Shown: positions 22,843 to 35,900, counted from the first letter of the stretch. The stretch: DNA of 64,000 nt from Siphonodentalium dalli (GCA_032622095.1 CP136062.1:19347739-19411738); one strand, 5' to 3'. A program made the numbers and translations. The notes: generated from the sequence alone by a model not told the origin.

Positions 22843-23062
22843 CCTGTGCCAATGCATTCTCTTATATATGCGAGTCGACCATAGGTCGCCTCGCATATAT
22901 AAGAGAATGCATTGGCCTAAAAAAAATCTTTTTTTAACATTTTTTCTTACATTCTTTAACAATTTTATAATTTTTAATGTGTTAAACCAATGCATTCTCT
23001 TATATATGCGAGGCGACCTATGGTCGACTCGCATATATAAGAGAATGCATTGGCACAGGGCC
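22843..23062. mobile_element. Truncated twin-palindrome MITE
   Basis: A pair of ~67-bp palindromes and the same A/T-rich middle as the 392-bp piggyBac-like element occur here. The flanking similarity stops just outside (agttatgccctgtgcc left, cattggcacagggcc right), so the terminal CCCTTTACCC repeats are missing. Confidence 0.8.
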
Positions 23063-23064
23063 GT

Positions 23065-24590
23065 TCTAGGACAATTTACGGTAATATAGAACGGCCGTGG
23101 AGCCAGCAAAATGAAGCAATTAATTGGATTACGGGAAACATTTATCCATGTCAGTATTCGGAACGCTGAACATGTGTGTGTCGTGAATCGGAACACTCCG
23201 AAAACAGAATGGTATTGTTACTTTTGAGGCATCATGCATGTCAAGCTAAGATAGCGTATTTTGATCACAACTGTATTTTTAAAGTAATGATGGGTTGTTT
23301 GCGGATACACGTACGCAATTTGTTCTACAAAACATGATCTTTCTCGCTTCGAAAATCACATTTGTACACCATACTTTTCTTCTCTGTGTGTCGATTTGAG
23401 TCACGTTTGTAATTTATTTCAGCGTGCCATATATAGGACTAAAAAATAAGTAAGTGAAGAGTAGAATACCTTAGAAAAAAGTCCTATAATTCGAATGTGT
23501 TATCCACGAGTTGCTCCCTCGATATACACCAATTAGTAAACGTGGTCGTGGAAAATCGAGCAAATCTTTCGCGGAATCGGATCTTCTACCGCTCGGAATG
23601 GGAACAATTTGTATGCATGGGAACATTGAACATTGAACACAATTCCAACCGATGTACCATATCAATACACAACTGTTATATACTCTACATAATATTAAAG
23701 AGCGTTCACCATGTCATATGTATAGGTTTGTAATTTAATTACTTACTAACAACAGCCCTATATATCAATTATCATGACAAGTGTAGGATGGACATGTTGT
23801 CGTGTGATGCGTGGATGCTTGCTGCATGTTTGTCCTTTGGACTGGGCTGCTTTTTGCATGAGGATTTGTTTATCTATTATTTAATTTTAATACGGAATTA
23901 TGGTTGCCGATGATCAAACAACGGGACCTCCCTTGATCAAGTAAAACATTTTCAGTGTTGGTATCTTTTAATAAGTATATAAATATTATGGTTTACATAT
24001 GCATATACATGTTAAGCGCAATTATCTTACAAAGACGGGGGATCCGGACTGGGAAACTCGTGGTTAATAAATGTACAGTAACGACATGGAGACCTCACGG
24101 GTACTAAATTTACAGAAATGACCAGGGGGCCTCGCTTTTTTGATTATTTCTTTTTCACATAACTTTGATCATACAATGATTAAATTAAATATTATTATGA
24201 AATATAAATCATAACACGAAATTTGTATGTGTTCTCTGGGTTTCTGCTATCTTTTATTTTCCTACTCTTTATGACTATATCAGAAACTGCCTATACAGCA
24301 GAGTGCTCTACCTATCATTAGCTTATGTCAGCTTCCGGTGGGTAAGACATGGTACCTCTAATTGTGGACTCTTCTGCTATAGGGCATCCCCCCTTTACTC
24401 GCATAATGTGGGTCACACAAAGCTATGATATATCCTCCACAGTGGAACGAGCATAAGAACGGCGCAAGGATACAGTTCACTAAAGTAGAGCTTGAGTGTA
24501 ATTTGACAATTGACATGTATATGCCACACCATTGCGTCGGACAAGTTTAATCAATGAACGTGACCACCAATGATACTCATAATACCATTA
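23065..24590. other. No gene seen
   Basis: This is intron 3 sequence without recognisable coding, terminal repeats or tandem structure. Confidence 0.4.
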
Positions 24591-24599
24591 ATGTGACTA

Positions 24600-25155
24600 G
24601 CGCACGTAGTTTGAACTAGCTGATATAATTTGGACTAGCTGACATAGTTTGGACTAGCTGACATAGTTAGGACTAGCTGACATAGTTAGGACTAGCTGAC
24701 ATAGTTTGGATGGGTGACATAGTTTCTAATAGGTGAAGTAGTTTTGACTAGCTGAAATAGTTTGGACAAGGCGAGACAATTTGTACTAGCTGACATAGTA
24801 TGGACTAGGTGAAATAGTTTGGACTTGATGACATAGTTTGGATTAGCTAACATATTTTGGACTAGCTGACATAGTTTGGACCAGCTGATATAGTTTGGAC
24901 CAGCTGATGTAGATTGTACTAGCTGACATAGTTTGTATTAGCTGACATAGTTTTGACTAGTCGACACAGTTCGGACTAACTGACAAAGTTTTGACTAGCG
25001 GACATAGTTTATACTAGCTGAAATAGATTGGACTAGATGACATAGTTTGAACCAGCGAACATGGTTTGGACGAGACACATAGTTTGGACGTAGTTTGGAC
25101 TAGCTGCCATAGTTTGGACTAGCTGCCATAGTTTGGACTAGCTGATATAGTTTGG
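24600..25155. repeat. 19-bp minisatellite, about 28 degenerate copies
   Basis: The consensus is tagtttggactagctgaca with frequent substitutions and some short or long units, indicating an old array. Confidence 0.88.
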
Positions 25156-25208
25156 GCACACACCAATCCGCTGAGAGGACGATTTTAGTTTATACCGTGT
25201 GCATATAT

Positions 25209-25240
25209 GTGACCCGCCATATCAAATCCAGTCATGTGGT
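25209..25240. repeat. Fragment of the gtgacccgccatatc terminal repeat
   Basis: The phrase tgacccgccatatcaaatcc matches the end of the element at 59229-59688. No partner end is nearby. Confidence 0.6.
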
Positions 25241-25365
25241 ATACGTGAATATCACGTAGTACACAGTTACCAAGGATACGGACGTTGAAACCATCAATAT
25301 ACCCTGAACAATCGCCAGAAGCGGAGTCTCTCTATTATAACAGATATAGAGTATCTCCAACGAGT

Positions 25366-25497
25366 TATGTTGGGATATAAGATTTTATGAAACGAGTTTG
25401 ATGAATTTGATTCACAACGAGTCGTAGACGAGTTGTGAATCAAATTTATCAAACAAGTTTCATAAAATCATATATCCCAAACATAACGAGTTGAAGA
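25366..25497. mobile_element. Palindromic MITE of about 130 bp
   Basis: The left arm (aacgagttatgttgggatat...gaatttgattcacaac) mirrors the right arm (gttgtgaatcaaatttatc...atatcccaaacataac). The loop is a few bases around cgtagac. From 25500 to 25915 nothing is recognised. Confidence 0.75.
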
Positions 25498-25917
25498 TCT
25501 TGTATATCACATGGAAAAAAAACTAAAGTTTTATGCCTTTTTAACAACATCAGCTCTGTGGAGAACACACAAACTATATACAAGTCTTGTGTTGGCTCAG
25601 ACGCTTCAACACTATACGTCAGTACTGCGCTACGCGCGCAACGAAATATAGTCCCTTTTAGTTATTTCTTTATTTGACGTCTATTGGGTTATTTATTGGT
25701 AACATTTGTCAATACTATGATTTTAATAAAAATAAATAATCGGTTTTCAATAGTAATTCACAGAATGGTACGGAATCAAAATTACATCACGCGCGCAGGT
25801 ATACAATGAAAGTGATTACCGCTTGGACTATTTGCTATTAGCCACTAGTGACAGATACCACAATATGTAATGAATTTTCCAGTGATATTATATGGGTTTC
25901 ATGTGATATATATCTTT

Positions 25918-28437
25918 ATGTTCATTGTGATTTAAATATTTCCTATTAAAGATGGCATATCTCTTCCGATTATCGTTATGTTCATTGTGATTTGAATATT
26001 TCCTATTAAAGATGGTCTATCTCTTCCGATTATAGTTATGTTCATTGTGATTTAAATATTTCCTATTAAAGATGGCATATCTCTTCCGATTATCGTTATG
26101 TTCATTGTGATTTGAATATTTCCTATTACAGATGGTCTATCTCTCCCGATTATAGTTATGTTCATTGTGATTTGAATATTTCCTATTAAAGAGGGCATAT
26201 CTCTTCCGATTATAATTATGTTCATTGTGATTTGAATATTTCATATTAAAGATGGTCTATCTCTTCCGATTATAGTTATGTTCATTGTGATTTGAATATT
26301 TCCTATTAAAGATGGCATATCTCTTCCGATTATCGTTATGTTCATTGTGATTTGAATATTTCCTATTACAGATGGTCTATCTCTTCCGATTATCGTTATG
26401 TTCATTGTGATTTGAATATTTCCTATTAAAGAGGGCATATCTCTTCCGATTATAATTATGTTCATTGTGATTTGAATATTTCATATTAAAGATGGCCTAT
26501 CTCTTCCGATTGTCGTTATGTTCATTGTGATTTGAATATGTGCATTTAAAGATGGTCTATCTTTTCCGATTGTCGTTATGTTCATTGTGATTTGAATATA
26601 TCTTATTAAAGATGGCCTATCTCTTCCGATTATCATTATGTTCATTGTGATTTGGATATTTCCTATTAAAGACGGCCTATCTCTTCCGATTATCGTTATG
26701 TTCATTGTTATTTGGATATTTCCTATTAAAAATGGCCTATCTCTTCCGATTATCATTATGTTCATTGTGATTTGAATATGTGCATTTAAAGATGGCCTAT
26801 CTCATCCGATTATCATTATGTTCATTGTGATTTGGATATTTCCTATTAAAGATGGCATATCTCTTCCGATTATAATTATGTTCATTCTGATTTGAATATT
26901 TCCTATTAAAGATGGCCTATCTCTTCCGATTGTCGTTATGTTCATTGTGATTTGAATATGTGCATTTAAAGATGGTCTATCTCTTCCGATTATCATTATG
27001 TTCATTGTGATTTGAATATGTGCATTTAAAGATGGTCTATCTCTTCCGATTATCGTTATGTTCATTGTGATTTGAATATGTGCATTTAAAGATGGTCTAT
27101 CTCTTCCGATTATCGTTATGTTCATTGTGATTTGAATATTTCCTATTAAAGATAGCCTATCTCTTCCGATTATCGTTATGTTCATTGTGATTTGAATATA
27201 TCTTATTAAAGATGGCCTATCTCTTCCGATTATCGTTATGTTCATTGTGATTTGAATATATCTTATTAAAGATGGCCTATCTCTTCCGATTATCGTTATG
27301 TTCATTGTGATTTGAATATTTCCTATTAAAGATAGCCTATCTCTTCCGATTGTCGTTATGTTCATTGTGATTTGAATATTTCCTCTTAAAGATGGTCTAT
27401 CTCTTCCGATTATCGTTATGTTCATTGTGATTTGAATATTTCCTATTACAGATGGTCTATCTCTTCCGATTATCGTTATGTTCATTGTGATTTGAATATT
27501 TCCTATTAAAGATAGCCTATCTCTTCCGATTATCGTTATGTTCATTGTGATTTGAATATTTCCTATTAAAGATAGCCTATCTCTTCCGATTATCGTTATG
27601 TTAATTGTGATTTGAATATTTCCTATTAAAGATAGCCTATCTCTTCCGATTATCGTTATGTTCATTGTGATTTGAATATTTCCTATTAAAGATAGCCTAT
27701 CTCTTCCGATTATCGTTATGTTCATTGTGATTTGAATATTTCCTATTAAAGATGGCCTCTCTCTTCCGATTATCGTTATGTTCATTGTGATTTGAATATT
27801 TCCTATTACAGATGGTCTATCTCTTCCGATTATCGTTATGTTCATTGTGATTTGAATATTTCCTATTAAAGATGGCCTCTCTCTTCCGATTATCGTTATG
27901 TTCATTGTGATTTGAATATTTCCTATTAAAGATAGCCTATCTCTTCCGATTATCGTTATGTTCATTGTGATTTGAATATTTCCTATTAAAGATGGCCTCT
28001 CTCTTCCGATTATCGTTATGTTCATTGTGATTTGAATATTTTCTATTACAGATGGTCTATCTCTTCCGATTATCGTTATGTTCATTGTGATTTGAATATT
28101 TCCTATTAAAGATGGCCTCTCTCTTCCGATTATCGTTATGTTCATTGTGATTTGAATATTTCCTATTAAAGATAGCCTATCTCTTCCGATTATCGTTATG
28201 TTCATTGTGATTTGAATATTTCCTATTAAAGATAGCCTATCTCTTCCGATTATCGTTATGTTCATTGTGATTTGAATATTTCCTATTAAAGATGGCCTCT
28301 CTCTTCCGATTATCGTTATGTTCATTGTGATTTGAATATTTCCTATTAAAGATGGCCTCTCTCTTCCGATTATCGTTATGTTCATTGTGATTTTAATATT
28401 CCATATTAAAGATGGTATATCTCTTGCGGGTCGTACA
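25918..28437. repeat. 60-bp tandem array, 42 copies
   Basis: The unit is ttatgttcattgtgatttg...cttccgattatcg, exactly 60 bp with no indels over 2.5 kb. Substitution variants cluster at a few sites (gatggcctat, gatagcctat, tgcatttaaag, tcttattaaag). Blocks of neighbouring units repeat in order, so there is higher-order amplification. The minus strand stays open for 555 codons (28469-26802) only because 60 is divisible by three. Confidence 0.95.
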
Positions 28438-28552
28438 TGCAATAACATAATTATAAACCCCGATTTCACGACTACAAATAGCTATTTTGTGAATAAAATA
28501 CAAGATGTAGAGTATTTTGTAAATGTCTGTAAATGCACCAGTCTAGCAATAA

Positions 28553-28867
28553 CTAGACCAAGGTTTCCTTACAGTCAACTTTCAGTCTAGAGACACTGGT
28601 ACTAAAATTCATTTCCGCGAAGAACGACAGCTCATTAATATTCATGTTTCCAAATATAGCACTGTTTACTTTTTTGATTGGAGTTATTTGATGCGGCAGA
28701 CCTTTCCCGTAACCGGTAGGAAGAATAGCTATCATATCTTTTTTTCTGGTTATTAGTAAACTCCTCAGAATAAGCTCCTGTTCTTGCTTCAGTGAATCAA
28801 TACCAATTTTCTTCAAACCATTCTTAATTACAATTTCGAGAATTTGTATTTCGTCAAAGTCTGCCAT
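28553..28867 (-). pseudogene. N-terminal fragment of a RecQ-like DNA helicase
   Basis: The 104-codon frame begins at an ATG and reads LKQEQELILRSLL, then DMIAILPTGYGKGL. The arrangement K.EQ...L.....KD.IA.LPTGYGKS is the Q-motif and Walker A start of RecQ-like ATP-dependent helicases. The P-loop is altered: GKS is replaced by GKG, which should impair nucleotide binding. Similarity fades after GLPHQ, and no other helicase motifs (DEAH, motif VI) are seen nearby, so this is a fragment, perhaps carried by a transposon or a partial gene copy in receptor intron 3. An exon of a working gene is less likely given the altered P-loop. Confidence 0.6.
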
Positions 28868-29194
28868 TGTTTTAGCGTAGCCTCGCTTTCATCTAGAATT
28901 TCCGCATTCGGTAATACTTAATTTTAGAACTCTTGGGCGGTGCTTGTATGAATAATTACTATTGAGTGCAGCATATGAATAGGTAATGGGATTTGCAGGC
29001 AGTTATTGATTGGTCGAGCAACTAATTGCCCGGTGCCTATTGGTTGGATTTCTCCCGTTTGAAATAAGTTATTCCATGAATGTCTCAAGACCGTTAGTTG
29101 AAAGTAATGAAAATTAGGTCTAGATTTAATAAGACTGTAAATGCACATAAAGTGGTTCATTTCGTTCGTAATTCGCGGTTAATCTCTTAGCTGA

Positions 29195-29492
29195 TCTGCA
29201 ATGTCCTTGATTAAGGGTGCTAACAATATAGAGTTATCCCTCTTGATTAAGGGTGCTAACAATATAGAGTTATCCCTCTTGATTAAGGGTGCTATATAAC
29301 AATATAGAGTTATCCCTCTTGATTAAGGGTGCTAACAATATATAGTTATCCCTCTTGATTAAGGGTGCTAACAATATAGAGTTATCCCTCTTGATTAAGG
29401 GTGCTAACAATATAGAGTTATCCCTCTTGATTAAGGGTGCTAACAATATAGAGGTATCCCTCTTGATTAAGGGTGCTAACAATATAGAGTGT
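29195..29492. repeat. 36-bp minisatellite, about 8 copies
   Basis: The unit is ttgattaagggtgctaacaatatagagttatccctc, with one 4-bp insertion (ctatataac). It stays open as a 12-residue repeat on the minus strand, with no sign of a gene. Confidence 0.92.
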
Positions 29493-29494
29493 AT

Positions 29495-30270
29495 ATGATA
29501 AATCTGGGTATCTCTGAAAGTGGATACATAAAACTATATTTGGGGTTCTTCCAGCAAACGAAATCATGTAAGCACATTGTTGACAACTTGTTTAAAATTC
29601 CAAATCTTTCAATAGCCATAGCCCTTAGTCTTCGCACTTTGAGGGATGGCACATTGGCTTTGGTGGGGAGGTCTTCATATGGTGAAATGCAGTAATTATA
29701 TAAAAAGCGTAATGCTCGATGTTTTCAAGTTTCTTGTCACTTTCCTCAGGAATGTAACTTTCCTGAGGAATGTAACAAGAAAATTGAAACTTCCGAGCTG
29801 CAAAAAACACCAAATTGGAGCCTGTGCGGAGAAAAATTAGTCAGCTATGTCAGATATGCCCCAACATCCATATTATATGCCAAGAATTCAAAGGTATAGG
29901 TCAACACACATGTTCTAAGTTAAAAGTTTGAACCCTTAAGTCAGCTTTTCCAGACTCATGTCAAGATGCTGGAGGTCAAGATAGGCCCCAACATCCATAT
30001 TAAATGCGCATAATCCAAAGGTGTTAGCCCATACACATTTTCTATGATGTAAAAAGATTATGTAAGCTTCGGTAACGCTTGTAAGCTCTATGCCAAGACT
30101 TTCTACGGGGGACCTAAACTTGCCCCTTTTGCTCATGTTTCTTGCCATATATGATGGAGACGATTGGCCACTTAGATGGATTTAGATAAATTTCCATCAT
30201 AATGCATTCATGCAGTCTTGTGAAACCTCTCCAAATGAATAATATACTATTCCAATATATATTTGTACTA
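29495..30270. other. No gene seen; ~127-bp duplication
   Basis: The phrase gccccaacatccatatta recurs at 29858 and 29985 with similar sequence after it. A short direct repeat, tcctcaggaatgtaac, lies at about 29751-29780. No coding is supported. Confidence 0.45.
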
Positions 30271-30792
30271 GCTGGTGGGCCCGACTTCGTCCGGGCTGTT
30301 CCCCTCTCTGCTTTCATCCGGATCTAACATCGAAATCCGTCGAAAGGCGCGATTTGACCTTGAATTGACCATTTTGAAGGTCAAGGTCGGGATCACGATT
30401 TGACCCGTCCAAAACACTCCCAGGTCAAAAATAACCCTAGGTATCGAATTTCGTCGAAATCCATCCGTTTTACCCGATTTGACCTTGAATTGACAATTTC
30501 GAGTGTCAAGGTCAGGTTGGGGTCACGATTTTGCCCGTCCAAAACACTCCCCGGACAAACTTATCCCTAGGTATTAAATTTCGTCGAAATCCGTCCGTTT
30601 TACCCGATTTGACCTTCAATTGACGATTTTTAAGGTCAAGGTCATGTCGGGGTGACGATTTGACCAGTCCAAAACACTCCCCGGACAAAGGTACTTCTAT
30701 GTATCAAATTTCGTCGAAATCCGTCAGGCAGTTTTCCCGGCCATTGCTAACAAAAAGACAGACATACATAAGTCACAAAATATATAGATAAC
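30271..30792 (+). repeat. Dispersed element with three ~120-bp internal units
   Basis: It begins actagctggtgggcccgac ttcgtccggg and ends with agacagacatacataagtca...atatatagat, a layout seen in many invertebrate interspersed repeats. Inside, gatttgaccttgaattgac and aaatttcgtcgaaatccgtc recur three to four times. No coding. It ends about 45 bp from the receptor exon 3 donor. Confidence 0.6.
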
Positions 30793-30837
30793 TGAATGGG
30801 ACAATTCATTTAGTAAATAACATGTTAAGCCACTTAC

Positions 30838-31079
30838 TTGGGTCGGTAAACTCGCAGAACAATGAGTTACTTTTCTTGTTGCATTTTTGTTGCTTCATTT
30901 CAAGATTACAAGCGAAATCTAATTTGGCGCATTCTTTTCTAGCATTTACGTTTTTGCCAGATTCGTCCTTGGGTTCGCCGGAAGTCCAAGGGGCCCAGTC
31001 TATCAGTGAATTGTCATTCCATTGGAACAAACCACTTCCATCTGTTTGTATCATACCCGCATATACCTCAGCATCCCAT
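30838..31079 (-). CDS. Receptor exon 3: C-terminal half of the C-type lectin domain
   Basis: An acceptor (tttcgcag, AG at 31081-31080) and a donor (CCAA|GTAAGT) bound the exon, which starts in phase 2 as exon 2 requires and ends in phase 1. The 80 full codons hold the CTLD core: a Y-A-G-M strand, FQWNDNSLIDW, then the long loop WTSGEPKDE, a cysteine in ARKECAKLDF, and the closing pair KCNKKSNSLFCEF. Family CTLDs that bind sugar through calcium carry EPN or QPD in the long loop and WND before the last cysteines. Here the loop reads EPK, and the WND position is replaced by a segment with extra cysteine (FACNLEMKQQKC). Classical calcium-dependent sugar binding is therefore unlikely. A dispersed repeat begins about 150 bp upstream of the acceptor. 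The CTLD call is secure. Confidence 0.88.
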
Positions 31080-31228
31080 CTGCGAAATATACACATGTAT
31101 AGATAAGTGTTTAGTGTTCAAAGTGGCACCATTAATGTTTCAAACATTACTAAGTTAACATTGGTTACTTATTCGAAATTCGACACATTCATTACTTATT
31201 CGCATATTCGCTACATTGGGTGGCTACA

Positions 31229-31728
31229 CAACGAATAACAAGAAAACCATAGTCAGAAATGTTACGCCATCAAGATCATAGTATTAGCCATAAATATAAA
31301 TTATAATATAAAATATATTGGTTACATGAATGCACCGACTCAGAATTTCGTTAAAACAACTAATCCTTCAAATTATTACAAAAAATACGGCTTATTACTG
31401 CAGGTTTCTCATTCACCAAACCAGAAAGCTTCTAAAGGCGGATCAAAAATTGTGTTCCCGCCATAAAATATTCAAGTGTGCATGGCCCAGCCATTGTTCA
31501 TACCTGAACATCGAACACAATTAACACGGTCATTATAGTTACATACTGCAACTATAAGCACCCAGCGAATACACACCCCACGAAAACCCGAAATATGTTG
31601 TCCTGCGAGATATCCCATCGCTATAGGTGAATTTGACACGGCCAGATTAGCCTACCTACAATATCCTAAAACAATAAAGCTTCTCAAATCATCGGCATAG
31701 TCAATAGAACTTTCACGAACTTGGACAT
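31229..31728. repeat. Dispersed ~480-bp repeat, second long copy
   Basis: It matches 6345-6830 almost throughout, from ccatagtcagaaatg to caatagaactttcacgaac. It begins 150 bp upstream of the exon 3 acceptor and ends where the LINE tail at 31731 begins. Confidence 0.8.
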
Positions 31729-31730
31729 CG

Positions 31731-32222
31731 ACACTTTCTAATCGCTCTACATAAGCATGGTGAGACGTATCATCGAATATTGTAACTCTGCATGGAGCCC
31801 ACATCACAAATATCAAAGCATTGTGTTAGAGAAATACAAAGAAAAGCAACGAACTAGTTCGTCAAATCAAACTCTGTGCTACCGAGACCGAATCATAAGA
31901 CTCAATCTGAGGTCTTTAAAATATCGAAGATTTAGAGGAGATCTAATCGAGGTATATAAACTGTTGAGTCGTCATTACAATATCAATGCCTGTGACCTAT
32001 TAGAAAGACATTCATCAGGAAGAACAAGATGACATAATATAAAGCTACAGATGCCCATTGTTAACAAGGCCATAGAAAAATATTTCTCCATGCAGAGGGT
32101 GATAAATAGCTGGAATTCTCTGCCACACTTCGTTGTAGAGGCTCCAACACTCGATCAATTCAAAATATACATAGACTCATTCTTTTATTATATAAAATAC
32201 GAGTTCGACTACAATAATTAGT
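31731..32222 (+). pseudogene. CR1/L2-type LINE ORF2 C-terminal tail, one internal stop
   Basis: The plus-strand reading runs MVRRIIEYCNSAWSPH, then RDRIIRLNLRSLKYRRFRGD and LIEVYKLL, an in-frame TGA near 32030, then KAIEKYFSMQRVINSWNSLP and a terminal FK. This is the conserved region after RT in CR1/L2 ORF2 proteins (LVRP.LEY...VW, L.LR.L..RR.RGDL, RV.N.WN.LP..VV.A). The RT itself is absent, the usual outcome of 5' truncation. The internal stop marks it as a dead copy. Confidence 0.85.
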
Positions 32223-32454
32223 TGGTAATATGTTCAAGTGACTCACAAGTAAATATTGAATGACGATACATATATTTGTAAACAAACATTGCAAATAATA
32301 TTATTGGACGAAAAGTCGCAAGACTTGTTCCGTATTATGATGATGATGATGAAGATGATGATATGATTGATAGAACAAACCACTATTATGATAATCGTGT
32401 CGTTATTTGTTTAAAATACGTATCAATTGACATATAGGCACCCGTTCCCGCACC

Positions 32455-32945
32455 CGTTGCCAAACATTTGTCAAAATTTCGACAAAATTAGGGGCCAAAA
32501 ATTGAATTTTCCAGTTTTCGTAGTTTTGGTCCAATTTTGACGGGATAATGACTATCGTGGGGTGGCCCCCAACAATGGTCAGGACCATACAATCAAAATG
32601 ACACCAAAAAGTTACAAAAAATTTGTCAAAATGTCGACAAAATTAGGGGCCAAAAGTTGAATTTCCAGTTTTCGTAGTTTTGGTCCGATTTTGACGGGAT
32701 AAAGACTATCGTGTGGTAGCCCCCCAACAATACTATCAAAATTGCACCAAAAAGTTCGACAAAATTTCGAAGTTTTGTTCCGATTTTGACAGGATAAAGA
32801 CTTGTGGGTGGCCCCGACCATACAAGCTAAATGACACCAAATAGATGCCAAACATTTGCCGAAATTTTGACAAAATTAGGGGTAAAAAATAAAGTGTTCC
32901 AGTTTTCAAAGTTGTACTTATTCGTATATTCGCCACATTCGCCAC
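32455..32945. repeat. Left flanking repeat of the 40-bp minisatellite
   Basis: Three to four imperfect units of 100-160 bp share gacaaaattaggggccaaaa, ccagttttcgtagttttggt and gactatcgtggggtggcccc. Related units follow the array on its right side (38320-38830). The last phrase resembles the start of the 40-bp minisatellite unit. A short (gat)n run is at 32338-32365. Confidence 0.8.
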
Positions 32946-32960
32946 CGGGTTAAAAACCAG

Positions 32961-35900
32961 AATGGGGTGGCCCCGACCCCGTACAACGAATACAAACTAC
33001 CATGGGGTGGCCCCGACGCCGTACAACGAATACAAACTACCGTGGGGCGGCCCCGACCCCGTACAACGAATACAAACTACCGTGGAGCGGCCACGACCCC
33101 GTACAACGAATACAAACAACCGTGGGGCGGCCCCGACCCCGTACAACGAATACAAACTACCGTGGGGCGGCCCCGACCCGTACAACGAATACAAACTACC
33201 GTGGGGCGGCCCCGACCCCGTACAACGAATACAAACTACCGTGGGGGGGGCCCGACCCCGTACAACGAATACAAACTACCGTGGGGGGGGCCGACCCCGT
33301 ACAACGAATACAAACTACCGTGGGGCGGCCCCGACCCCGTACAACGAATACAAACTACCGTGGGGCGGCCCCGACCCCGTACAACGAATACACACTACCG
33401 TGGGGCGGCCCCTACCCCGTACAACCAATACAAACTACCGTGGGGCGGCCCCGACCCCGTACAACGAATACAAACTACCGTGGGGCGGCCCCGACCACAT
33501 ACAACGAATACAAACTACCGTGGGGCGGCCCCGACCCCGTACAACGAATACAAACTACCGTGGGGGGGCGACCCCGTACAACGAATACAAACTACCGTGG
33601 GGCGGCCCCGACCCCGTACAACGAATACAAACTACCGTGGGGCGGCCCCGACCCCGTACAACGAATACAAACTACCGTGGGGCGGCCCCGACCCCGTACA
33701 ACGAATACAAACTACCGTGGAGCGGCCACGACCCCGTATAACGAATACAAACTACCGTGGGGCGGCCCCGACCCCGTACAACGAATACAAACTACCGTGG
33801 GGCGGCCCCGACCACATACAACGAATACAAACTACCGTGGGGCGGCCCCGACCCGTACAACGAATACAAACTACCGTGGAGCGGCCACGACCCCGTACAA
33901 CGAATACAAACTACCGTGTGGTTGCCCCGACCCCGTACAACGAATACAAACTACCGTGGGGCGGCCCCGACCCCGTACAACGCATACAAACTACCGTGGG
34001 GCGGCCCCGACCCCGTACAACGAATACAAACTACCGTGGGGCGGCTCCGACCCCGTACAACGAATACAAACTACCGTGGGGGGGGGGGGGGCCCGACCCC
34101 GTACAACGAATACAAACTACCGTGGGGCGGCCCCGACACCGAACAACGAATACAAACTACCGTGGGGTGGCCACGACCACGTACAACGAATACAAACAAC
34201 CGTGGGGCGGCCCCGACCCCGTACAACGAATACAAACTACCGTGGAGCGGCCGCGACCCCGTACAACGAATACAAACTACCGTGGAGCGGCCCGACCCCG
34301 TACAACGAATACAAACTACCGTGGAGCGGCCCCGACCCCGTACAACGAATACAAACTACCGTGGGGCGGCCCCGACCCGTACAACGAATACAAACTACCG
34401 TGGAGCGGCCACGACCCCGTACAACGAATACAAACTACCGTGGGGCGGCCCCGACCCCGTACAACGAATACAAACTACCGTGGGGCGGCCACGACCCCGT
34501 ACAACGATTACATACTACCGTGGGGCGGCCCTGACCCCGTACAACGAATACAAACTACCGTGTGGTGGCCCCGACCCCGTACAACGAATACAAACTACCG
34601 TGGGGTGGCCCCGACCACGTACAACGAATACAAACTACCGTGGGCGGCCCCGACCCCGTACAACGAATACAAACTACCGTGGGGCGGCCCCGACCCCGTA
34701 CAACGAATACAAACTACCGTGGGGCGGCCCCGACCCCGTACAACGAATACAAACTACCGTGGGGCGGCCCCGACCCCGTACAACGAATACAAACTACCGT
34801 GGGGTGGCCCCGACCCCGTACAACGAATACAAACTACCGTGTGGTGGCCCCGACCCCGTACAACGAATACAAACTACCGTGGGGTGGCCCGACCCCGTAC
34901 AACGAATACAAACTACCGTGGGGTGGCCCCGACCACGTACAACGAATACAAACTACCGTGGGGCGGCCCCGACCCCGTACAACGAATACAAACTACCGTG
35001 GGGTGGCCCGACCCCGTACAACGAATACAAACTACCGTGGGGCGGCCCCGACCCCGTACAACGAATACAAACTACCGTGGGGCGGCCCCGACCCCGTACA
35101 ACGAATACACACTACCGTGGGGTGGCCCCCGACCCCGTATAACGAATACAAACTACCGTGGGGCGGCCCCGACCCCGTACAACGAATACAAACTACCATG
35201 GGGCGGCCCCGACCCCGTACAACGAATACAAACTACCGTGGAGCGGCCACGACCCCGTACAACGAATACAAACTACCGTGGGGCGGCCCCGACCCCGTAC
35301 AACGAATACAAACTACCGTGGAGCGGCCCCGACCACATACAACGTATACAAACAACCGTGGGGCGGCCCCGACACTGTACAACGAATACAAACTACCGTG
35401 GAGCGGCCACGACCCGGTACAACGAATACAAACTACCGTGTGGTGGCCCCGACCCCGTACAACGAATACAAACTACCGTGGGGCGGCCCCGACCCCGTAC
35501 AACGAATACAAACTACCGTGGGGCGGCCCCGACACCGTACAACGAATACAAACTACCGTGGGGCGGCTCCGACCCCATACAACGAATACAAACTACCGTG
35601 GGGGGGGCCGAATCCGTACAACGAATACAAACTACCGTGGGGCGGCCCCGACCCCGAACAACGAATACAAACTACCGTGGGGTGGCCCCGACCACGTACA
35701 ACGAATACAAAATACCGTGGGGCGGCCCCGACTCCGTACAACGAATACAAACTACCGTGGAGCGGCCGCGACCCCGTACAACGAATACAAACTACCGTGG
35801 AGCGGCCCGACCCCGTACAACGAATACAAACTACCGTGGAGCGGCCCCGACCCCGTACAACGAATACAAACTACCGTGGGGCGGCCCCGACCCGTACAAC

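Noticed and set aside
22868-23196. Recurrent short frames containing LYMRVDHRSPRIYKRMHW
   Set aside because: The peptide is the translation of the ccaatgcattctc palindrome and appears at every copy on both strands.
26802-28469. 555-codon minus-strand open frame in the 60-bp array
   Set aside because: It is a 20-residue repeat created by a unit divisible by three; variants change residues freely and stops appear in other units.
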